Positions 10,134-18,751 are shown, numbered from the stretch's first letter. The stretch is 64,000 nucleotides of DNA from Gemmatimonadaceae bacterium (GCA_016742275.1 JACVCD010000012.1:1-64000), one strand, 5' to 3'. The notes: generated by a model from the sequence alone, not told the origin. Made by a program: numbers and translations.

Positions 10134-10490
10134 ATGAAGGTTCGTTTGCTCGATATTGCGCATGCGCGCAGCGGCGACAAGGGCGACACGGCCAACGTCG
10201 GTCTCATCGCCCTCAAGCCCGAGTGGTATCCCATCATCGCGCGGTACGTCACGCGTGAGGCGGTCGTGGCACACTTCGCCGGCCAGATCGATGGCGATGT
10301 GGTTCGCTTTGAGCTGCCAAATCTCGGCGCACTCAACTTCCTGTTGCACGGTGCGCTCGACGGTGGTGGTACGCTTTCCCTCAAGACCGATGCACAGGGT
10401 AAGGTGTATTCCACCGCCATGTTGCGCTTGGTGATCACGGTGCCCGATGCCGAAGCGGCTGCGGCCGGTCTGCCGGCTTACGTCGCGTGA
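10134..10490 (+). CDS. AtuA C-terminal-type domain as a separate small protein
   Basis: This 118-residue protein (KVRLLDIAHARSGDKGDTAN..., ARYVTREAVVAHF, LPNLGALNFLLHGALDGGG) matches the ferredoxin-fold-like C-terminal region normally fused to AtuA. The SGDKGD motif is the family's most conserved stretch. It starts two bases after the stop of the main AtuA gene, so the two products are almost certainly made together and may form one complex. Its stop overlaps a GTG that opens a 50-codon membrane-protein frame. The function is unknown beyond the association with acyl-CoA carboxylation genes. Confidence 0.8.
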   Translation: MKVRLLDIAHARSGDKGDTANVGLIALKPEWYPIIARYVTREAVVAHFAGQIDGDVVRFELPNLGALNFLLHGALDGGGTLSLKTDAQGKVYSTAMLRLVITVPDAEAAAAGLPAYVA

Positions 10491-10639
10491 TTATCCGCCT
10501 GCGTTTGCTGCTCATCGTTGCGGGTGTGGTGGCCTTCACCATGGCCCAGCGCATGGGCGACGAACGGCTGCGCTGGCTGGGCATCGGACTCGTTCTTGCG
10601 GCGCTTGCGCTTCGGTTTTTGAAGTTTCTCAAGCGATAG
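10487..10639 (+). CDS. Small two-segment membrane protein (50 aa), below the ORF-track cutoff
   Basis: A GTG overlapping the previous stop (GTGA) opens a 50-codon frame ending TAG at 10637-10639. The product begins MIIRLRLLLIVAGVVAFTMA and continues with a polar turn (QRMGDERLRW) and a second hydrophobic segment (LGIGLVLAALALRFLKFL), then ends in KR. Two short transmembrane helices with basic flanks and the four-base coupling used throughout this operon argue that it is real. No family is recognised. Confidence 0.6.
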   Translation: MIIRLRLLLIVAGVVAFTMAQRMGDERLRWLGIGLVLAALALRFLKFLKR

Positions 10640-10680
10640 GCCCTCAATAGGGTCCATTACGTGGGTTGGTCCATCGATTC

Positions 10681-10716
10681 GGCCCCGGAAACGCCCCCAA
10701 CGGTGTTCCCGGGGCC
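10681..10716 (+). terminator. GC-rich hairpin between the AtuA-type genes and the U32 gene
   Basis: GGCCCCGG and CCGGGGCC form a perfect 8-base stem, extended by three more pairs after one mismatch, around a ~12-base loop. There is no T-run after it, so intrinsic termination is doubtful. It ends 15 bases before the next ATG, and an effect on translation of the U32 gene is an alternative. Confidence 0.35.
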
Positions 10717-10730
10717 GTTAGATTTCCGGG

Positions 10731-13253
10731 ATGTCCCGCATGCCCGTTCCTGAACTCCTCGCTCCCGCCGGCACCCTCGATGCCGTGCGCGCCGCCGTGG
10801 CCAATGGCGCCAACGCCATCTACCTCGGCGCGTCCATGTACAACGCCCGTGATGAAGGGGCGCAGCTTTCCCTGGACGAGTTGGCGCAGGCCTGCGCGAT
10901 TGCGCACGCGCGGAAGGTACGGGTGTACCTCACGTTCAATGTGCTGATCAAGCCGCACGAGTTGCCGGAGGCCATGGCATATCTCGGCGAGTGCATTGAC
11001 CGTGGAATCGACGCCGCGATTGTTCAGGATCTCGGCGTGGTGCGGCTCATTCAGCAGGTGTATCCCCAGCTCGAAGTACACGGCTCCACGCAGATGACGG
11101 TGCACGATGTGGCCGGTGCCCGCGTGATGGAGCGACTGGGTGTGGAGCGCGTGGTGTTGTCGCGCGAGAACACGCTGGAGGACATTCGCGCCATTCGTGA
11201 GGCAGTTCCCGAGCTCAGCCTCGAAACGTTTGTGCACGGTGCGCTGTGCATTTCGTATTCGGGGCAGTGCTTCATGTCGGGCATGATCAGTGAACGTTCA
11301 GCCAATCGTGGTTCCTGCGCACAGTCGTGCCGCAAGGACTACACACTGAATGACGAGATCACGGGTGCCACACTCGATCGTGGATACCTGATCAGCACCA
11401 AGGATCTGGCGGCGCACGATCACCTTGAGGCCATCGCTGAACTCGGCGTGGGCTGCCTCAAGGTGGAAGGACGCAAAAAGAAGCCCGAATACGTCGCCAC
11501 GGTCACCAAGGCTTATCGTGGGTGGCTCGATGCGCTGGCCGCTGGTCAGCGTGGCCGCGCACCATCACCCGAAGAAGTTGAACCGCTGGTGCAGATCTTC
11601 AGCCGCGGCAATACGGGCGGCATGTATGGTGGCCGCCAGGGTCGCGAATACATCACACGTACTCAGCCGGACAATCGTGGGCTGACCATCGGCACGGTCG
11701 TTGGACAGGAAGGCACCGACTTGATTGTCGAGGTGTCGCGTGCGTTGGCGGTTGGTGATGGATTGGGCTTCGAATCGCCGGACGTGGGCTCCGCCGCATC
11801 CGTTGGCGGGACTGTACAGCGCGTGAAAACACTTTCCTCGCGCGGCGGTGTGTTCCGTCAGGTGGTGCAGGTGAAGAGTGGTCCGCGCACCGTGCGTGTG
11901 CAGGAGAGTTGGCGTGTTGTGCGCACCAGTGACGCCACATTGCTCGCATCGGCGCAGGCATCATTCGCCAATGTGCCGATGCCTGAACGGGTCGGGCTCG
12001 TGCGAATGGACGTGCGCTGCTTCGGGCATCCCGGCGGTCCGCTCAAGACGGTGTGGCGTTGTGGTGAGCTCGAAGTCACGGTGCGCAGCGATGTGCCGCT
12101 TGCGCCTGCCAGCAAGCGCGCGCTCGACATGAATCAGTTGCGCGAGCAGTTCGGCCGTTTGGGTGGTACGCAATTCAAGTTGGGGAGCGTGGATATCACG
12201 GGGCTCGCCACAGGATTGTTTCTCCCCCTCAGCGAATTGAACGCGCTGCGTCAGCAAGCCACGGAGCAACTCACCGAACAGCTGGGTTGGGAGCAATCGA
12301 CGGAGCGTGCACTGCGTGAAGCCCGTATCGCCGACAGCGTGCAGCTTGCGAATCCGACGGTGCCGCAAACGCATGTAGCGGATTGGGCGGAGAATGTCGG
12401 TAGCCTGCGCGCCATTGTGTACGACGTCGAGAGCGCACGCGCCGCCGCGCGTGGTGGCGCGACCGAGATCGTGCTCGACCCATTCCTGCGCCATCCCATG
12501 CCGCCGGTATCGCGGGTACAGGCGCTGCGTGATGAGCTGGCCGCTGATGGTGTGGCACTACGTCTCCGCACGCCAACCATTGTGCGGCCCGAAGAGCGCA
12601 AGCGCCTCAATAAGTGGTTGGCGTTGGGCTTGCCCGTACTGACGGGACATCTGGGCCTCGTCGCGGAACTCGGTGCGGCAGGTGTTGATGTGGTGGCGGA
12701 CTATGCCACCAATGTGTTCAATCAGCACACAGCGGCGCTGATGTTTGAGCTTGGTGCATCACGCCTGACGGCTTCTATCGAACTCACCACCGACGAACTT
12801 GGCCAGTTGGTGGCGCCATGGCAGGGCAGGGCATTCGATGTGCTGGTGTACGGTCGTACCGAAGGCATGACCATCGAGCATTGCGTACTGAGTGCCGCAT
12901 TCGACCGGGTACCGACCACGTGCCGTGATCTTTGCGTGCAGAAGCATACGAATGTCTCGCTGACGGATCCGGCGGGGTACACCTTTGGTGTCGCCACGGA
13001 CAGCGATTGCCGCAATCGCCTGCTGCATTCGCGTCCCATCGATGGCAGTGAACATCTGGCCGCATTGTGGCGGCATGGCATTCGTGGTTTCCACATGGTG
13101 TTCAATGTTCCGGGCGATCCCATTGAGGATATCGTGCGGGCCTACCGTGCGCAGCTCGACGCGCTGGCCAAGGGGGAGACGAGCGATACGACGGCTGTTC
13201 GTTCACTCGTGAATGGGGAGTTCACGCGCGGTCATTTTGCACGCGCGGTTTGA
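10731..13253 (+). CDS. U32-family protein, RlhA-like (probable 23S rRNA hydroxylation)
   Basis: Annotated in most genomes as U32 peptidase, but the family is now linked to hydroxylation: RlhA for 23S rRNA, TrhP for tRNA and UbiU/V for ubiquinone. The N-terminal PELLAPAGTLDAVRAAVANGANAIYLG and the Cys-rich signature LCISYSGQCFMSGMISERSANRGSCAQSC are diagnostic; the cysteines are the family's Fe-S ligands. A long C-terminal half with a second barrel-like region and a further Cys pair (TTCRDLCVQKH) matches the RlhA architecture, and 840 residues is longer than E. coli RlhA (~650). Start: ATG 10731, with ATG 10740 (MPVPELLAPAG) also possible. Which RNA is modified is not visible. Confidence 0.82.
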   Translation: MSRMPVPELLAPAGTLDAVRAAVANGANAIYLGASMYNARDEGAQLSLDELAQACAIAHARKVRVYLTFNVLIKPHELPEAMAYLGECIDRGIDAAIVQDLGVVRLIQQVYPQLEVHGSTQMTVHDVAGARVMERLGVERVVLSRENTLEDIRAIREAVPELSLETFVHGALCISYSGQCFMSGMISERSANRGSCAQSCRKDYTLNDEITGATLDRGYLISTKDLAAHDHLEAIAELGVGCLKVEGRKKKPEYVATVTKAYRGWLDALAAGQRGRAPSPEEVEPLVQIFSRGNTGGMYGGRQGREYITRTQPDNRGLTIGTVVGQEGTDLIVEVSRALAVGDGLGFESPDVGSAASVGGTVQRVKTLSSRGGVFRQVVQVKSGPRTVRVQESWRVVRTSDATLLASAQASFANVPMPERVGLVRMDVRCFGHPGGPLKTVWRCGELEVTVRSDVPLAPASKRALDMNQLREQFGRLGGTQFKLGSVDITGLATGLFLPLSELNALRQQATEQLTEQLGWEQSTERALREARIADSVQLANPTVPQTHVADWAENVGSLRAIVYDVESARAAARGGATEIVLDPFLRHPMPPVSRVQALRDELAADGVALRLRTPTIVRPEERKRLNKWLALGLPVLTGHLGLVAELGAAGVDVVADYATNVFNQHTAALMFELGASRLTASIELTTDELGQLVAPWQGRAFDVLVYGRTEGMTIEHCVLSAAFDRVPTTCRDLCVQKHTNVSLTDPAGYTFGVATDSDCRNRLLHSRPIDGSEHLAALWRHGIRGFHMVFNVPGDPIEDIVRAYRAQLDALAKGETSDTTAVRSLVNGEFTRGHFARAV

Positions 13254-13324
13254 CTCGCGATTTGACGCATCGTCCAATCTTCCTGACGGATTTGGTCGAT
13301 CTGCGTTGAATTGATGGCGCATCG

Positions 13325-13354
13325 CCATGGGCATGCTCGTAGCATGTACCATGG
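13325..13354 (+). repeat. Imperfect inverted repeat across the recQ start region
   Basis: CCATGG-g-CATGCT / AGCATG-ta-CCATGG pairs 12 bases around a CGT loop. It contains three of the four candidate recQ start codons (ATG at 13327, 13333 and 13351; the fourth, 13360, lies just outside). It may be an operator or a translation-controlling hairpin, or may simply reflect clustered ATG triplets. Confidence 0.35.
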
Positions 13355-15111
13355 CCACCATGGATATATCGCTTGCTGCGGCGAGCGCTGCCGAACGACT
13401 CGCGGCAGCACGCGCCAAACTGCTCGAATGTTTCGGCTATCCTGACTTCAGACCGGCGCAGATCCGGGCTGTCGAAGCCGTGTTATCTGGGCGTGATGCG
13501 CTACTGCTGCTTCCCACCGGAGGCGGAAAGTCACTGTGCTATCAGGTGCCAGCGCTGATTCGAGAGGGACTCACCATCGTAGTGAGCCCGCTCATCAGTC
13601 TCATGAAGGATCAGGTTGAGGCTCTCGAGCGTCGCCATGTGAACGCGGCTTACGTGAACAGCACACTGAGCAACAGTGCGGTTGCCGATCGATTGGCCCA
13701 GGCACGAGACGGTACGCTCAAGTTGCTCTATCTGTCACCGGAGCGAATGGACGCGGGGCGCATGCTGCAGCAACTCACGCAGATCGGCGTGGCATTGCTC
13801 GCTGTCGATGAAGCGCACTGTATCAGCGAGTGGGGACATGACTTTCGACCGAGCTATCGCCGAATCGGTGTGATGCGGGATCGCTTGGGAGGACCGCAAA
13901 CGGTTGCTCTCACCGCCACCGCCACACCGCACGTTCGCGAGGACATTGTACGTCAACTCGCATTGCGAAATCCCGACGTGGTCGTCGGCGGATTCGATCG
14001 CACCAATCTCACCTACCACGTGCGCTCCATTCGCACGCAGCACGACAAGGACGACACAGCCATTGATCTGCTGCGAAACGCGGAGGCCGCATCGGTCGTG
14101 TATGCCCCCACACGCAAGGCCGTCGAACGCGTAACTGCCACGCTGGTGCGTGGTCGTATTCGCGCGACGGCCTATCATGCAGGACTCGATCCCGACCGAC
14201 GTCAGCGCGCTCAGGATGCGTTCATGTCGGAACGAGCGCGCGTCATTGTGGCTACGAGCGCCTTCGGTATGGGCATCGATAAACCTGATGTGCGATTGGT
14301 GCTGCATCACTCCATGCCCGGCACACTTGAGGCGTACTACCAAGAGGCTGGACGGGCCGGACGCGATGGACAACACAGCACCTGCATCCTGTTGCACAAC
14401 TTCGCCGATCGTTTCACACACGAGTTCTTCATTGCCGGTTCGCACCCCGAACGCTCGGCGGTTGAACTGGTGTGGAAGCAACTGCGGCAGCGTGCTGACG
14501 CCGACGGCCTTGTCCCGATGACCGCCGAGGCTTTCGCCCGCACGCTACCGACGTCGGTTGGCGAACGAACCGGAGGTGCCGCGCTGCGTGTCCTTCTTGC
14601 AGCAGGCGCCTGCACCATCGAGTCGCCCGACATGGGGCGTGTGTTCGTTCGATTACTGGCAACGCCAGAGCGTATCGGAAGGGAATTGGTTGGCGAAAAA
14701 GCCTTCGATCGCGAAGTCCTCCGGGCACTCTGGCGCGCCGTCGGTCGCCAATTCGAGTCGGGAGCCAGTGTCGATCTGGACGGCCTGCCACCGGGATTCG
14801 GCGGTTCGATGGGTCTTGTCCCTGTTCTGGAGCGGCTGGAAGCCCGCCAGTTCGTCATGTGGACACGCTCAGGAGGAGGCATCCGTCTCCATGCGGACGC
14901 CCGCAGTCCGAAATGGATGCCAGTCGACTGGTCCACACTCGAGCGGCGACGTCGCTCGGAAATGACCCGATTGGACGCAATGCAACAATATGCGCTCACC
15001 AAGTATTGCCGCCGAGCCTTCGTCCTGCGCTATTTCGGTGACCCTGAGGCGCGAACCTTTTGTGGTGCCTGTGATCGCTGCCTGGGGGCTCGCACGTCGG
15101 CCGCGAACTGA
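13351..15111 (+). CDS. recQ: ATP-dependent DNA helicase, RecQ family
   Basis: A 3'-5' superfamily 2 helicase in recombination and fork repair. Helicase motifs are clear: FRPAQIRAVEAVL, PTGGGKSLCYQVPAL (Walker A), VDEAHCISEWGHDF (DEAH and the RecQ aromatic loop), TATATPHVREDI, and motif VI EAYYQEAGRAGRDG. The zinc signature KYCRRAFVLRYFGD...CGACDRCLG sits at the extreme C-terminus, after about 180 residues of winged-helix-like sequence. E. coli RecQ instead has it right after the helicase. There is no HRDC domain. Candidate starts are ATG 13327, 13333, 13351 and 13360; 13351 is a compromise that gives 586 residues. A standalone gene with no obvious operon partner. Confidence 0.9.
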   Translation: MATMDISLAAASAAERLAAARAKLLECFGYPDFRPAQIRAVEAVLSGRDALLLLPTGGGKSLCYQVPALIREGLTIVVSPLISLMKDQVEALERRHVNAAYVNSTLSNSAVADRLAQARDGTLKLLYLSPERMDAGRMLQQLTQIGVALLAVDEAHCISEWGHDFRPSYRRIGVMRDRLGGPQTVALTATATPHVREDIVRQLALRNPDVVVGGFDRTNLTYHVRSIRTQHDKDDTAIDLLRNAEAASVVYAPTRKAVERVTATLVRGRIRATAYHAGLDPDRRQRAQDAFMSERARVIVATSAFGMGIDKPDVRLVLHHSMPGTLEAYYQEAGRAGRDGQHSTCILLHNFADRFTHEFFIAGSHPERSAVELVWKQLRQRADADGLVPMTAEAFARTLPTSVGERTGGAALRVLLAAGACTIESPDMGRVFVRLLATPERIGRELVGEKAFDREVLRALWRAVGRQFESGASVDLDGLPPGFGGSMGLVPVLERLEARQFVMWTRSGGGIRLHADARSPKWMPVDWSTLERRRRSEMTRLDAMQQYALTKYCRRAFVLRYFGDPEARTFCGACDRCLGARTSAAN

Positions 15112-15115
15112 ACTC

Positions 15116-15152
15116 CGTACGGACGGATCGCAAAACGCGACCGTCGTGTACG
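15116..15152 (+). terminator. Imperfect hairpin just after recQ
   Basis: GACGG-a-TCGC / GCGA-CCGTC form a nine-pair stem with one bulge around AAAAC, and CGTAC/GTACG can extend it outward. It begins a few bases after the recQ stop. There is no T-run, so it may be a factor-dependent or weak terminator. Confidence 0.3.
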
Positions 15153-15264
15153 AACGCGGTCCCACCCTCGTGCGTAGCCTATCCGGACGCAACGTGTGTC
15201 GCGCAACAGGCGTCGCACGATGTGGCCCCCACCCGCTGTTTGCCCTGAAACCCCACCGTCGGCA

Positions 15265-16482
15265 ATGGACGATAGTTTGTACTTCTCCGAACAGCACCTT
15301 GCTGTTCGTGACATGGTCAGCGCCTTCGCGCGCGAGCACGTGGCCCCGGTGGCTGCCCAGCACGATGAGGCGTCCACGTTTCCCTGGGAAAACGTGAAGA
15401 AGATGGGGGAACTCGGCCTGCTCGGTGTTCCCTGGTCCGAAGAGCTCGGTGGCGCGGGTTTCGACACGATCAGTTTCATGATCGCGATCGAAGAACTCGC
15501 CAAGGTTTGTGCCTCGCACTCCATCACCATCAGTGCCCACACCACGCTCGGCACGTCTCCGATCGTGAAGTTCGGTACCAAGGATCAGCTCCAGCGCTAT
15601 GTGCCGCTCCTGGCCAGCGGCGCGGTGCTCGGCGGATTCGGTCTGACCGAAGAGGCGGCGGGCAGTGATGCCGGCGGCACACGCACCACGGCGGTCAAGA
15701 AGGGCGACCGTTACATCCTGAACGGCAGCAAGCGCTTCATCACCCATGCAGGTGTTGGTGAGATCTTCGTCGTTACGGCGGTGACCGACCCCACCCAGGG
15801 CACGAAGGGCATCTCGAGCTTCATCCTTACCAAGGAGTCGGTCGACGTCGCGACCTGCCGTGCTCTCGGCGTGGGCCACGATGACTCGCTGCCCAACATG
15901 GCGGGGTTCAAGGCCGGCAAGAAGGAAGACAAGCTCGGCTGGCGCGCCTCCGACACCCGCGAACTGCTGTTCGACAACGTCGAAGTGCCCGCCGAAAACC
16001 TCCTCGGCACGGAAGGGCTCGGCTTCATCAATTTCATGAAGACGCTCGATGCGGGTCGTATCGGCATCGCTGCGCTGTCTCTGGGTATCGCCCAGGGCGC
16101 GCTGGACGAATCGCTCAAGTACGCCAGCGTCCGCAAGCAGTTCGGTTCGGCTATCGCGAACTTCCAGGGGGTGCAGTTCCAGCTCTCGGATATGGCCACC
16201 GAAATCGAAGCCGGTCGTCACCTCATGTACCACGCGGCCTGGCTGTCCCAGAACGGCAAGCCGTTCGGTAAGGAAGCTGCCATGGCCAAGTTGTTCTGCT
16301 CGGAGCTCGCCATGCGGGCCACGATCAAGGCCATCCAGATCCACGGCGGGTACGGCTACACCAAGGACTATCCGGTCGAGCGCTACATGCGTGACGCCAA
16401 GATCTGCGAGATCGGCGAAGGTACCAGCGAAATTCAGCGTCTGGTCATCGCGCGTCACTTGCTGAAGAGCCTGTCGGCGTAA
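15265..16482 (+). CDS. Acyl-CoA dehydrogenase (short-chain/butyryl type)
   Basis: An FAD-dependent flavoprotein introducing the alpha-beta double bond into acyl-CoA and passing electrons to ETF. The signatures [20 protein letters not shown] (near the first PROSITE motif) and [26 protein letters not shown]...[17 protein letters not shown] are clear; the Glu of GEGTSEIQ is the catalytic base position in butyryl/short-chain members. The ATG at 15265 ([17 protein letters not shown]) gives 405 residues, matching family length; the track's upstream 23 residues look spurious. Residues 214-234 ([21 protein letters not shown]) include a slightly long loop. It stands alone and is followed by a strong terminator. 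Confidence 0.92.
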   Translation: MDDSLYFSEQHLAVRDMVSAFAREHVAPVAAQHDEASTFPWENVKKMGELGLLGVPWSEELGGAGFDTISFMIAIEELAKVCASHSITISAHTTLGTSPIVKFGTKDQLQRYVPLLASGAVLGGFGLTEEAAGSDAGGTRTTAVKKGDRYILNGSKRFITHAGVGEIFVVTAVTDPTQGTKGISSFILTKESVDVATCRALGVGHDDSLPNMAGFKAGKKEDKLGWRASDTRELLFDNVEVPAENLLGTEGLGFINFMKTLDAGRIGIAALSLGIAQGALDESLKYASVRKQFGSAIANFQGVQFQLSDMATEIEAGRHLMYHAAWLSQNGKPFGKEAAMAKLFCSELAMRATIKAIQIHGGYGYTKDYPVERYMRDAKICEIGEGTSEIQRLVIARHLLKSLSA

Positions 16483-16508
16483 TCGGCAACTCGAAACTGA
16501 AAACTTTC

Positions 16509-16554
16509 ACTCAGAGCTCAAAGCTGACTGATTCAGCTTTGAGCTCTGAGTTTG
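16509..16554 (+). terminator. Intrinsic terminator after the acyl-CoA dehydrogenase gene
   Basis: A perfect 19-base stem (ACTCAGAGCTCAAAGCTGA with TCAGCTTTGAGCTCTGAGT) closes a CTGAT loop and is followed by TTTGTG. It is among the longest uninterrupted stems in the window and lies 26 bases after the stop. Confidence 0.8.
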
Positions 16555-16560
16555 TGTATT

Positions 16561-17055
16561 GAGCCATGAGTCCGGGCTGTTTCTGGTGCCGGTGTCAAGC
16601 CCGAATCATTGCGGGAAACCCGCACCCCACAGTAGTTTGCGCCGTTCCTTCAAGCCGTCGCTTCTGGCGCCGGCGACCCGTGCGACTCGCGGGTCGTTTG
16701 CGTTTGTGGTGCGGGCCGGCCGGAGCCAGCGTGCTGCCGACCGACCCCACCACACGTCCCATCGCCCGACACACCTCGTGTGCGTCGATCGCGGAAGATC
16801 GTGTTTCACTTCCGGGTTCTGCGCCTCCCGCTGTCGTCAGCTCAGGCCTACGCCAATGCTGCGCCGCCGGATGGCCGCGTTTCCGGACACGCATCGTCCG
16901 TTCGATCGGTCGGTCCGCTGGGGGAGCCCTGTGACGTTCGTTCGTGCTGCCGCCACTTCCACTGGCGCGCGCGGGCCACATCGTTCGTTCACCGTGTTGT
17001 GCTGCAGCCCCGGCTCCTGGAGTCGCCAGTCGTCGGGCGCGTGCGGTTTGCGTAA
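16561..17055 (+). other. Gene-free stretch upstream of ribonuclease E/G; possible long 5' leader
   Basis: About 495 bases between the terminator and rng. The ORFs listed here (for example 16559-17059) show no family-like sequence and are probably not genes. Two short perfect hairpins are visible: TGCGGG-AAA-CCCGCA at 16610-16624, and CGACCCG...CGGGTCG followed by TTTG at 16674-16696. A long leader is known for E. coli rne, where it mediates autoregulation; a similar role here is inference. No promoter is evident. Confidence 0.4.
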
Positions 17056-18612
17056 ATGAAGAGAGAGCTCCTGGTGAATGCGACGCCGCGTGAGACGCGC
17101 GTCGCCATCATCGAGGACGGCCAGTTGGTGGAGTTGCTCGTCGATCGTCCAGATGCCCGCCGCATGGTCGGAGATGTGTATCTCGGAAAGGTCGAGGCAG
17201 TGCTCCCCGGTATTCAGGCTGCCTTCGTCAACATAGGTACCGAAAAATCCGCATTTCTGCATGCGGCCGACGTCGTGGTCGAGGACGCGCAGGTGTCCGA
17301 CGATGACGACGACGATGACGATGATTCAAGCGATGACAGTGGCAGTGGTCGCCGCGGTCGCCGCGAAGTCCGTCCCATTCAGGATTTGCTGAAGCGTGGA
17401 CAGGACATCCTGGTGCAGATCACCAAGGAACCCATCTCCACCAAGGGCCCGCGTGTAACCGCGCAAGTGTCGTTGGCCGGACGGTTTCTGGTCTACATGC
17501 CCTTCGCGTCGAAGGTCGGCGTTAGCCGCAAGATCGACGAGCGGGCCGAACGCCAGCGCCTTCGCGCCATGGTGGGCGAAATGCTCCCCGATGATGCTGG
17601 CGGCGTGATTGTGCGCACCGTGTCGGAAGACGCCACCAAGGAAACGTTCGAGCGTGAACTCAACACGCTCATGAACAATTGGAAGCGCATCAAGCGGAAG
17701 ACGCAGTTCATGCGCGCACCGGCCATGGTGCACCGCGAAACAAATGTGACGCGCGGCCTCGTGCGTGACCTGTTCAGTGCCAAGGTCGAACGTGTTTCGG
17801 TCGACTCCAAGCAGGTCTACAACGAGATCACCGAGTATCTGCAGGGCATTGCTCCCGATCTCGTCGAGCGCGTCAAGCTGTACGAAGCCAATGTGCCGCT
17901 ATTCGACAAGGAAGGCATCGAAACCGAAATCCGCGATCTGTTCAAGCGTCGCTGCGATCTGCCGAGTGGTGGTTACATCATCATCGAGCAGACCGAGGCG
18001 CTGGTTTCGATCGACGTGAATTCGGGCCGCTATACGGGCAAGCGCGACCCTGAAAAGACCATTCTCAAGACCAATACCGAAGCGGCGCGCGAAATCGCGC
18101 GTCAGCTGCGGTTGCGTGACGTCGGTGGCATCATCGTCTGCGACTTCATCGACATGGAGACGCAGTCGAATCGCGACAAGGTGCTGCACGAACTGCGCAC
18201 GCATCTGGGTCGCGATCGCGCTCGCACCAAGGCGTTCGCGGTGTCCGACCTCGGCCTGGTCGAAATGACCCGCCAGCGGGTCCGTCAGAGTCACTACCAG
18301 AGCATGACCGAGTCGTGCCCGACGTGCAGTGGTACCGGTCGTGTGTTCACGCCGGAAACCATTGTCCGGCGCACGGAGCGCGCGGTTCGCCGTATTGCCG
18401 CCGAAGGGCGCAAGGAACCGGTGCTGCTCCGTCTCCACCCGGAGGTCGCGCTCCATGTGCTGGAGCAGGAGCACGACTTCGTGAAGCGTTTGGAGAAGAT
18501 GGCCGGTTTTCCGTTGGAGCTCCGGGACGACCCGCTGCTCAAGCCCGACGAGATCAAGCTGGTGGTCCGTGGCGCCCAGCGGGACATCACCCAGCAGTAC
18601 GCGCTGGCCTGA
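17056..18612 (+). CDS. rng: Ribonuclease E/G
   Basis: An endoribonuclease cutting single-stranded A/U-rich RNA in mRNA decay and rRNA/tRNA processing. The N-terminus (KRELLVNATPRETRVAIIEDG) is the family opening. The S1 domain (VGDVYLGKVEAVLPGIQAAFVNIG) is interrupted at about residues 81-100 by an acidic run (eight Asp, then SSDDSGSG) and a basic patch GRRGRREVR. Catalytic Mg-binding Asp residues lie in VSIDVNSGRYTGKRD and VCDFIDMETQSNR. The zinc-link CPTCSGTGRV supports tetramer formation. The 518-residue length and lack of a long C-terminal scaffold fit RNase G or a short RNase E. It sits directly upstream of rplU-rpmA, a common arrangement. Confidence 0.93.
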   Translation: MKRELLVNATPRETRVAIIEDGQLVELLVDRPDARRMVGDVYLGKVEAVLPGIQAAFVNIGTEKSAFLHAADVVVEDAQVSDDDDDDDDDSSDDSGSGRRGRREVRPIQDLLKRGQDILVQITKEPISTKGPRVTAQVSLAGRFLVYMPFASKVGVSRKIDERAERQRLRAMVGEMLPDDAGGVIVRTVSEDATKETFERELNTLMNNWKRIKRKTQFMRAPAMVHRETNVTRGLVRDLFSAKVERVSVDSKQVYNEITEYLQGIAPDLVERVKLYEANVPLFDKEGIETEIRDLFKRRCDLPSGGYIIIEQTEALVSIDVNSGRYTGKRDPEKTILKTNTEAAREIARQLRLRDVGGIIVCDFIDMETQSNRDKVLHELRTHLGRDRARTKAFAVSDLGLVEMTRQRVRQSHYQSMTESCPTCSGTGRVFTPETIVRRTERAVRRIAAEGRKEPVLLRLHPEVALHVLEQEHDFVKRLEKMAGFPLELRDDPLLKPDEIKLVVRGAQRDITQQYALA

Positions 18613-18658
18613 TCAGGCGCGCCTGAAACGATCAGAACTGTTCAAAACCGATCAAAAA

Positions 18659-18676
18659 GACCGGCGAGAGCCGGTC
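18659..18676 (+). other. GAGA-loop hairpin between rng and rplU
   Basis: GACCGGC-GAGA-GCCGGTC is a perfect seven-base stem with a GNRA tetraloop, preceded by five A and not followed by T. It lies just upstream of the proposed rplU promoter. Because the A-run is on the 5' side it would terminate only leftward transcription, so processing or rng 3' end stabilisation is more likely. Confidence 0.4.
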
Positions 18677-18683
18677 CACCCAG

Positions 18684-18712
18684 TTGACACCTAAACCGTG
18701 TTCCGGTAAGCT
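18684..18712 (+). promoter_or_regulatory. Probable sigma-70 type promoter for rplU-rpmA
   Basis: TTGACA (perfect -35) is followed after exactly 17 bases by TAAGCT, a weak -10 that keeps the first T-A and final T. It lies 40 bases before the rplU ATG. The same TTGA..-17-TA...T layout is seen before the HU-type gene and nuoA. Confidence 0.5.
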
Positions 18713-18751
18713 TCTAGGCTACATCTGGAACGCATCTACCTGGAATCACCC

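Noticed and set aside
14869-16458. 529-residue leftward ORF
   Set aside because: Antisense to the acyl-CoA dehydrogenase, which has full family motifs on the + strand; the antisense frame is a codon-bias shadow.
16559-17059. 166-residue ORF upstream of rng
   Set aside because: Low-complexity Arg/Ser/His-rich translation with no family-like stretch, overlapping the terminator tail and three other equally long frames; typical of GC-rich noncoding DNA.
17305-17345. Poly-Asp tract in rng as a frameshift or sequencing artefact
   Set aside because: The frame stays open and family-like on both sides, so it is an in-frame insertion.
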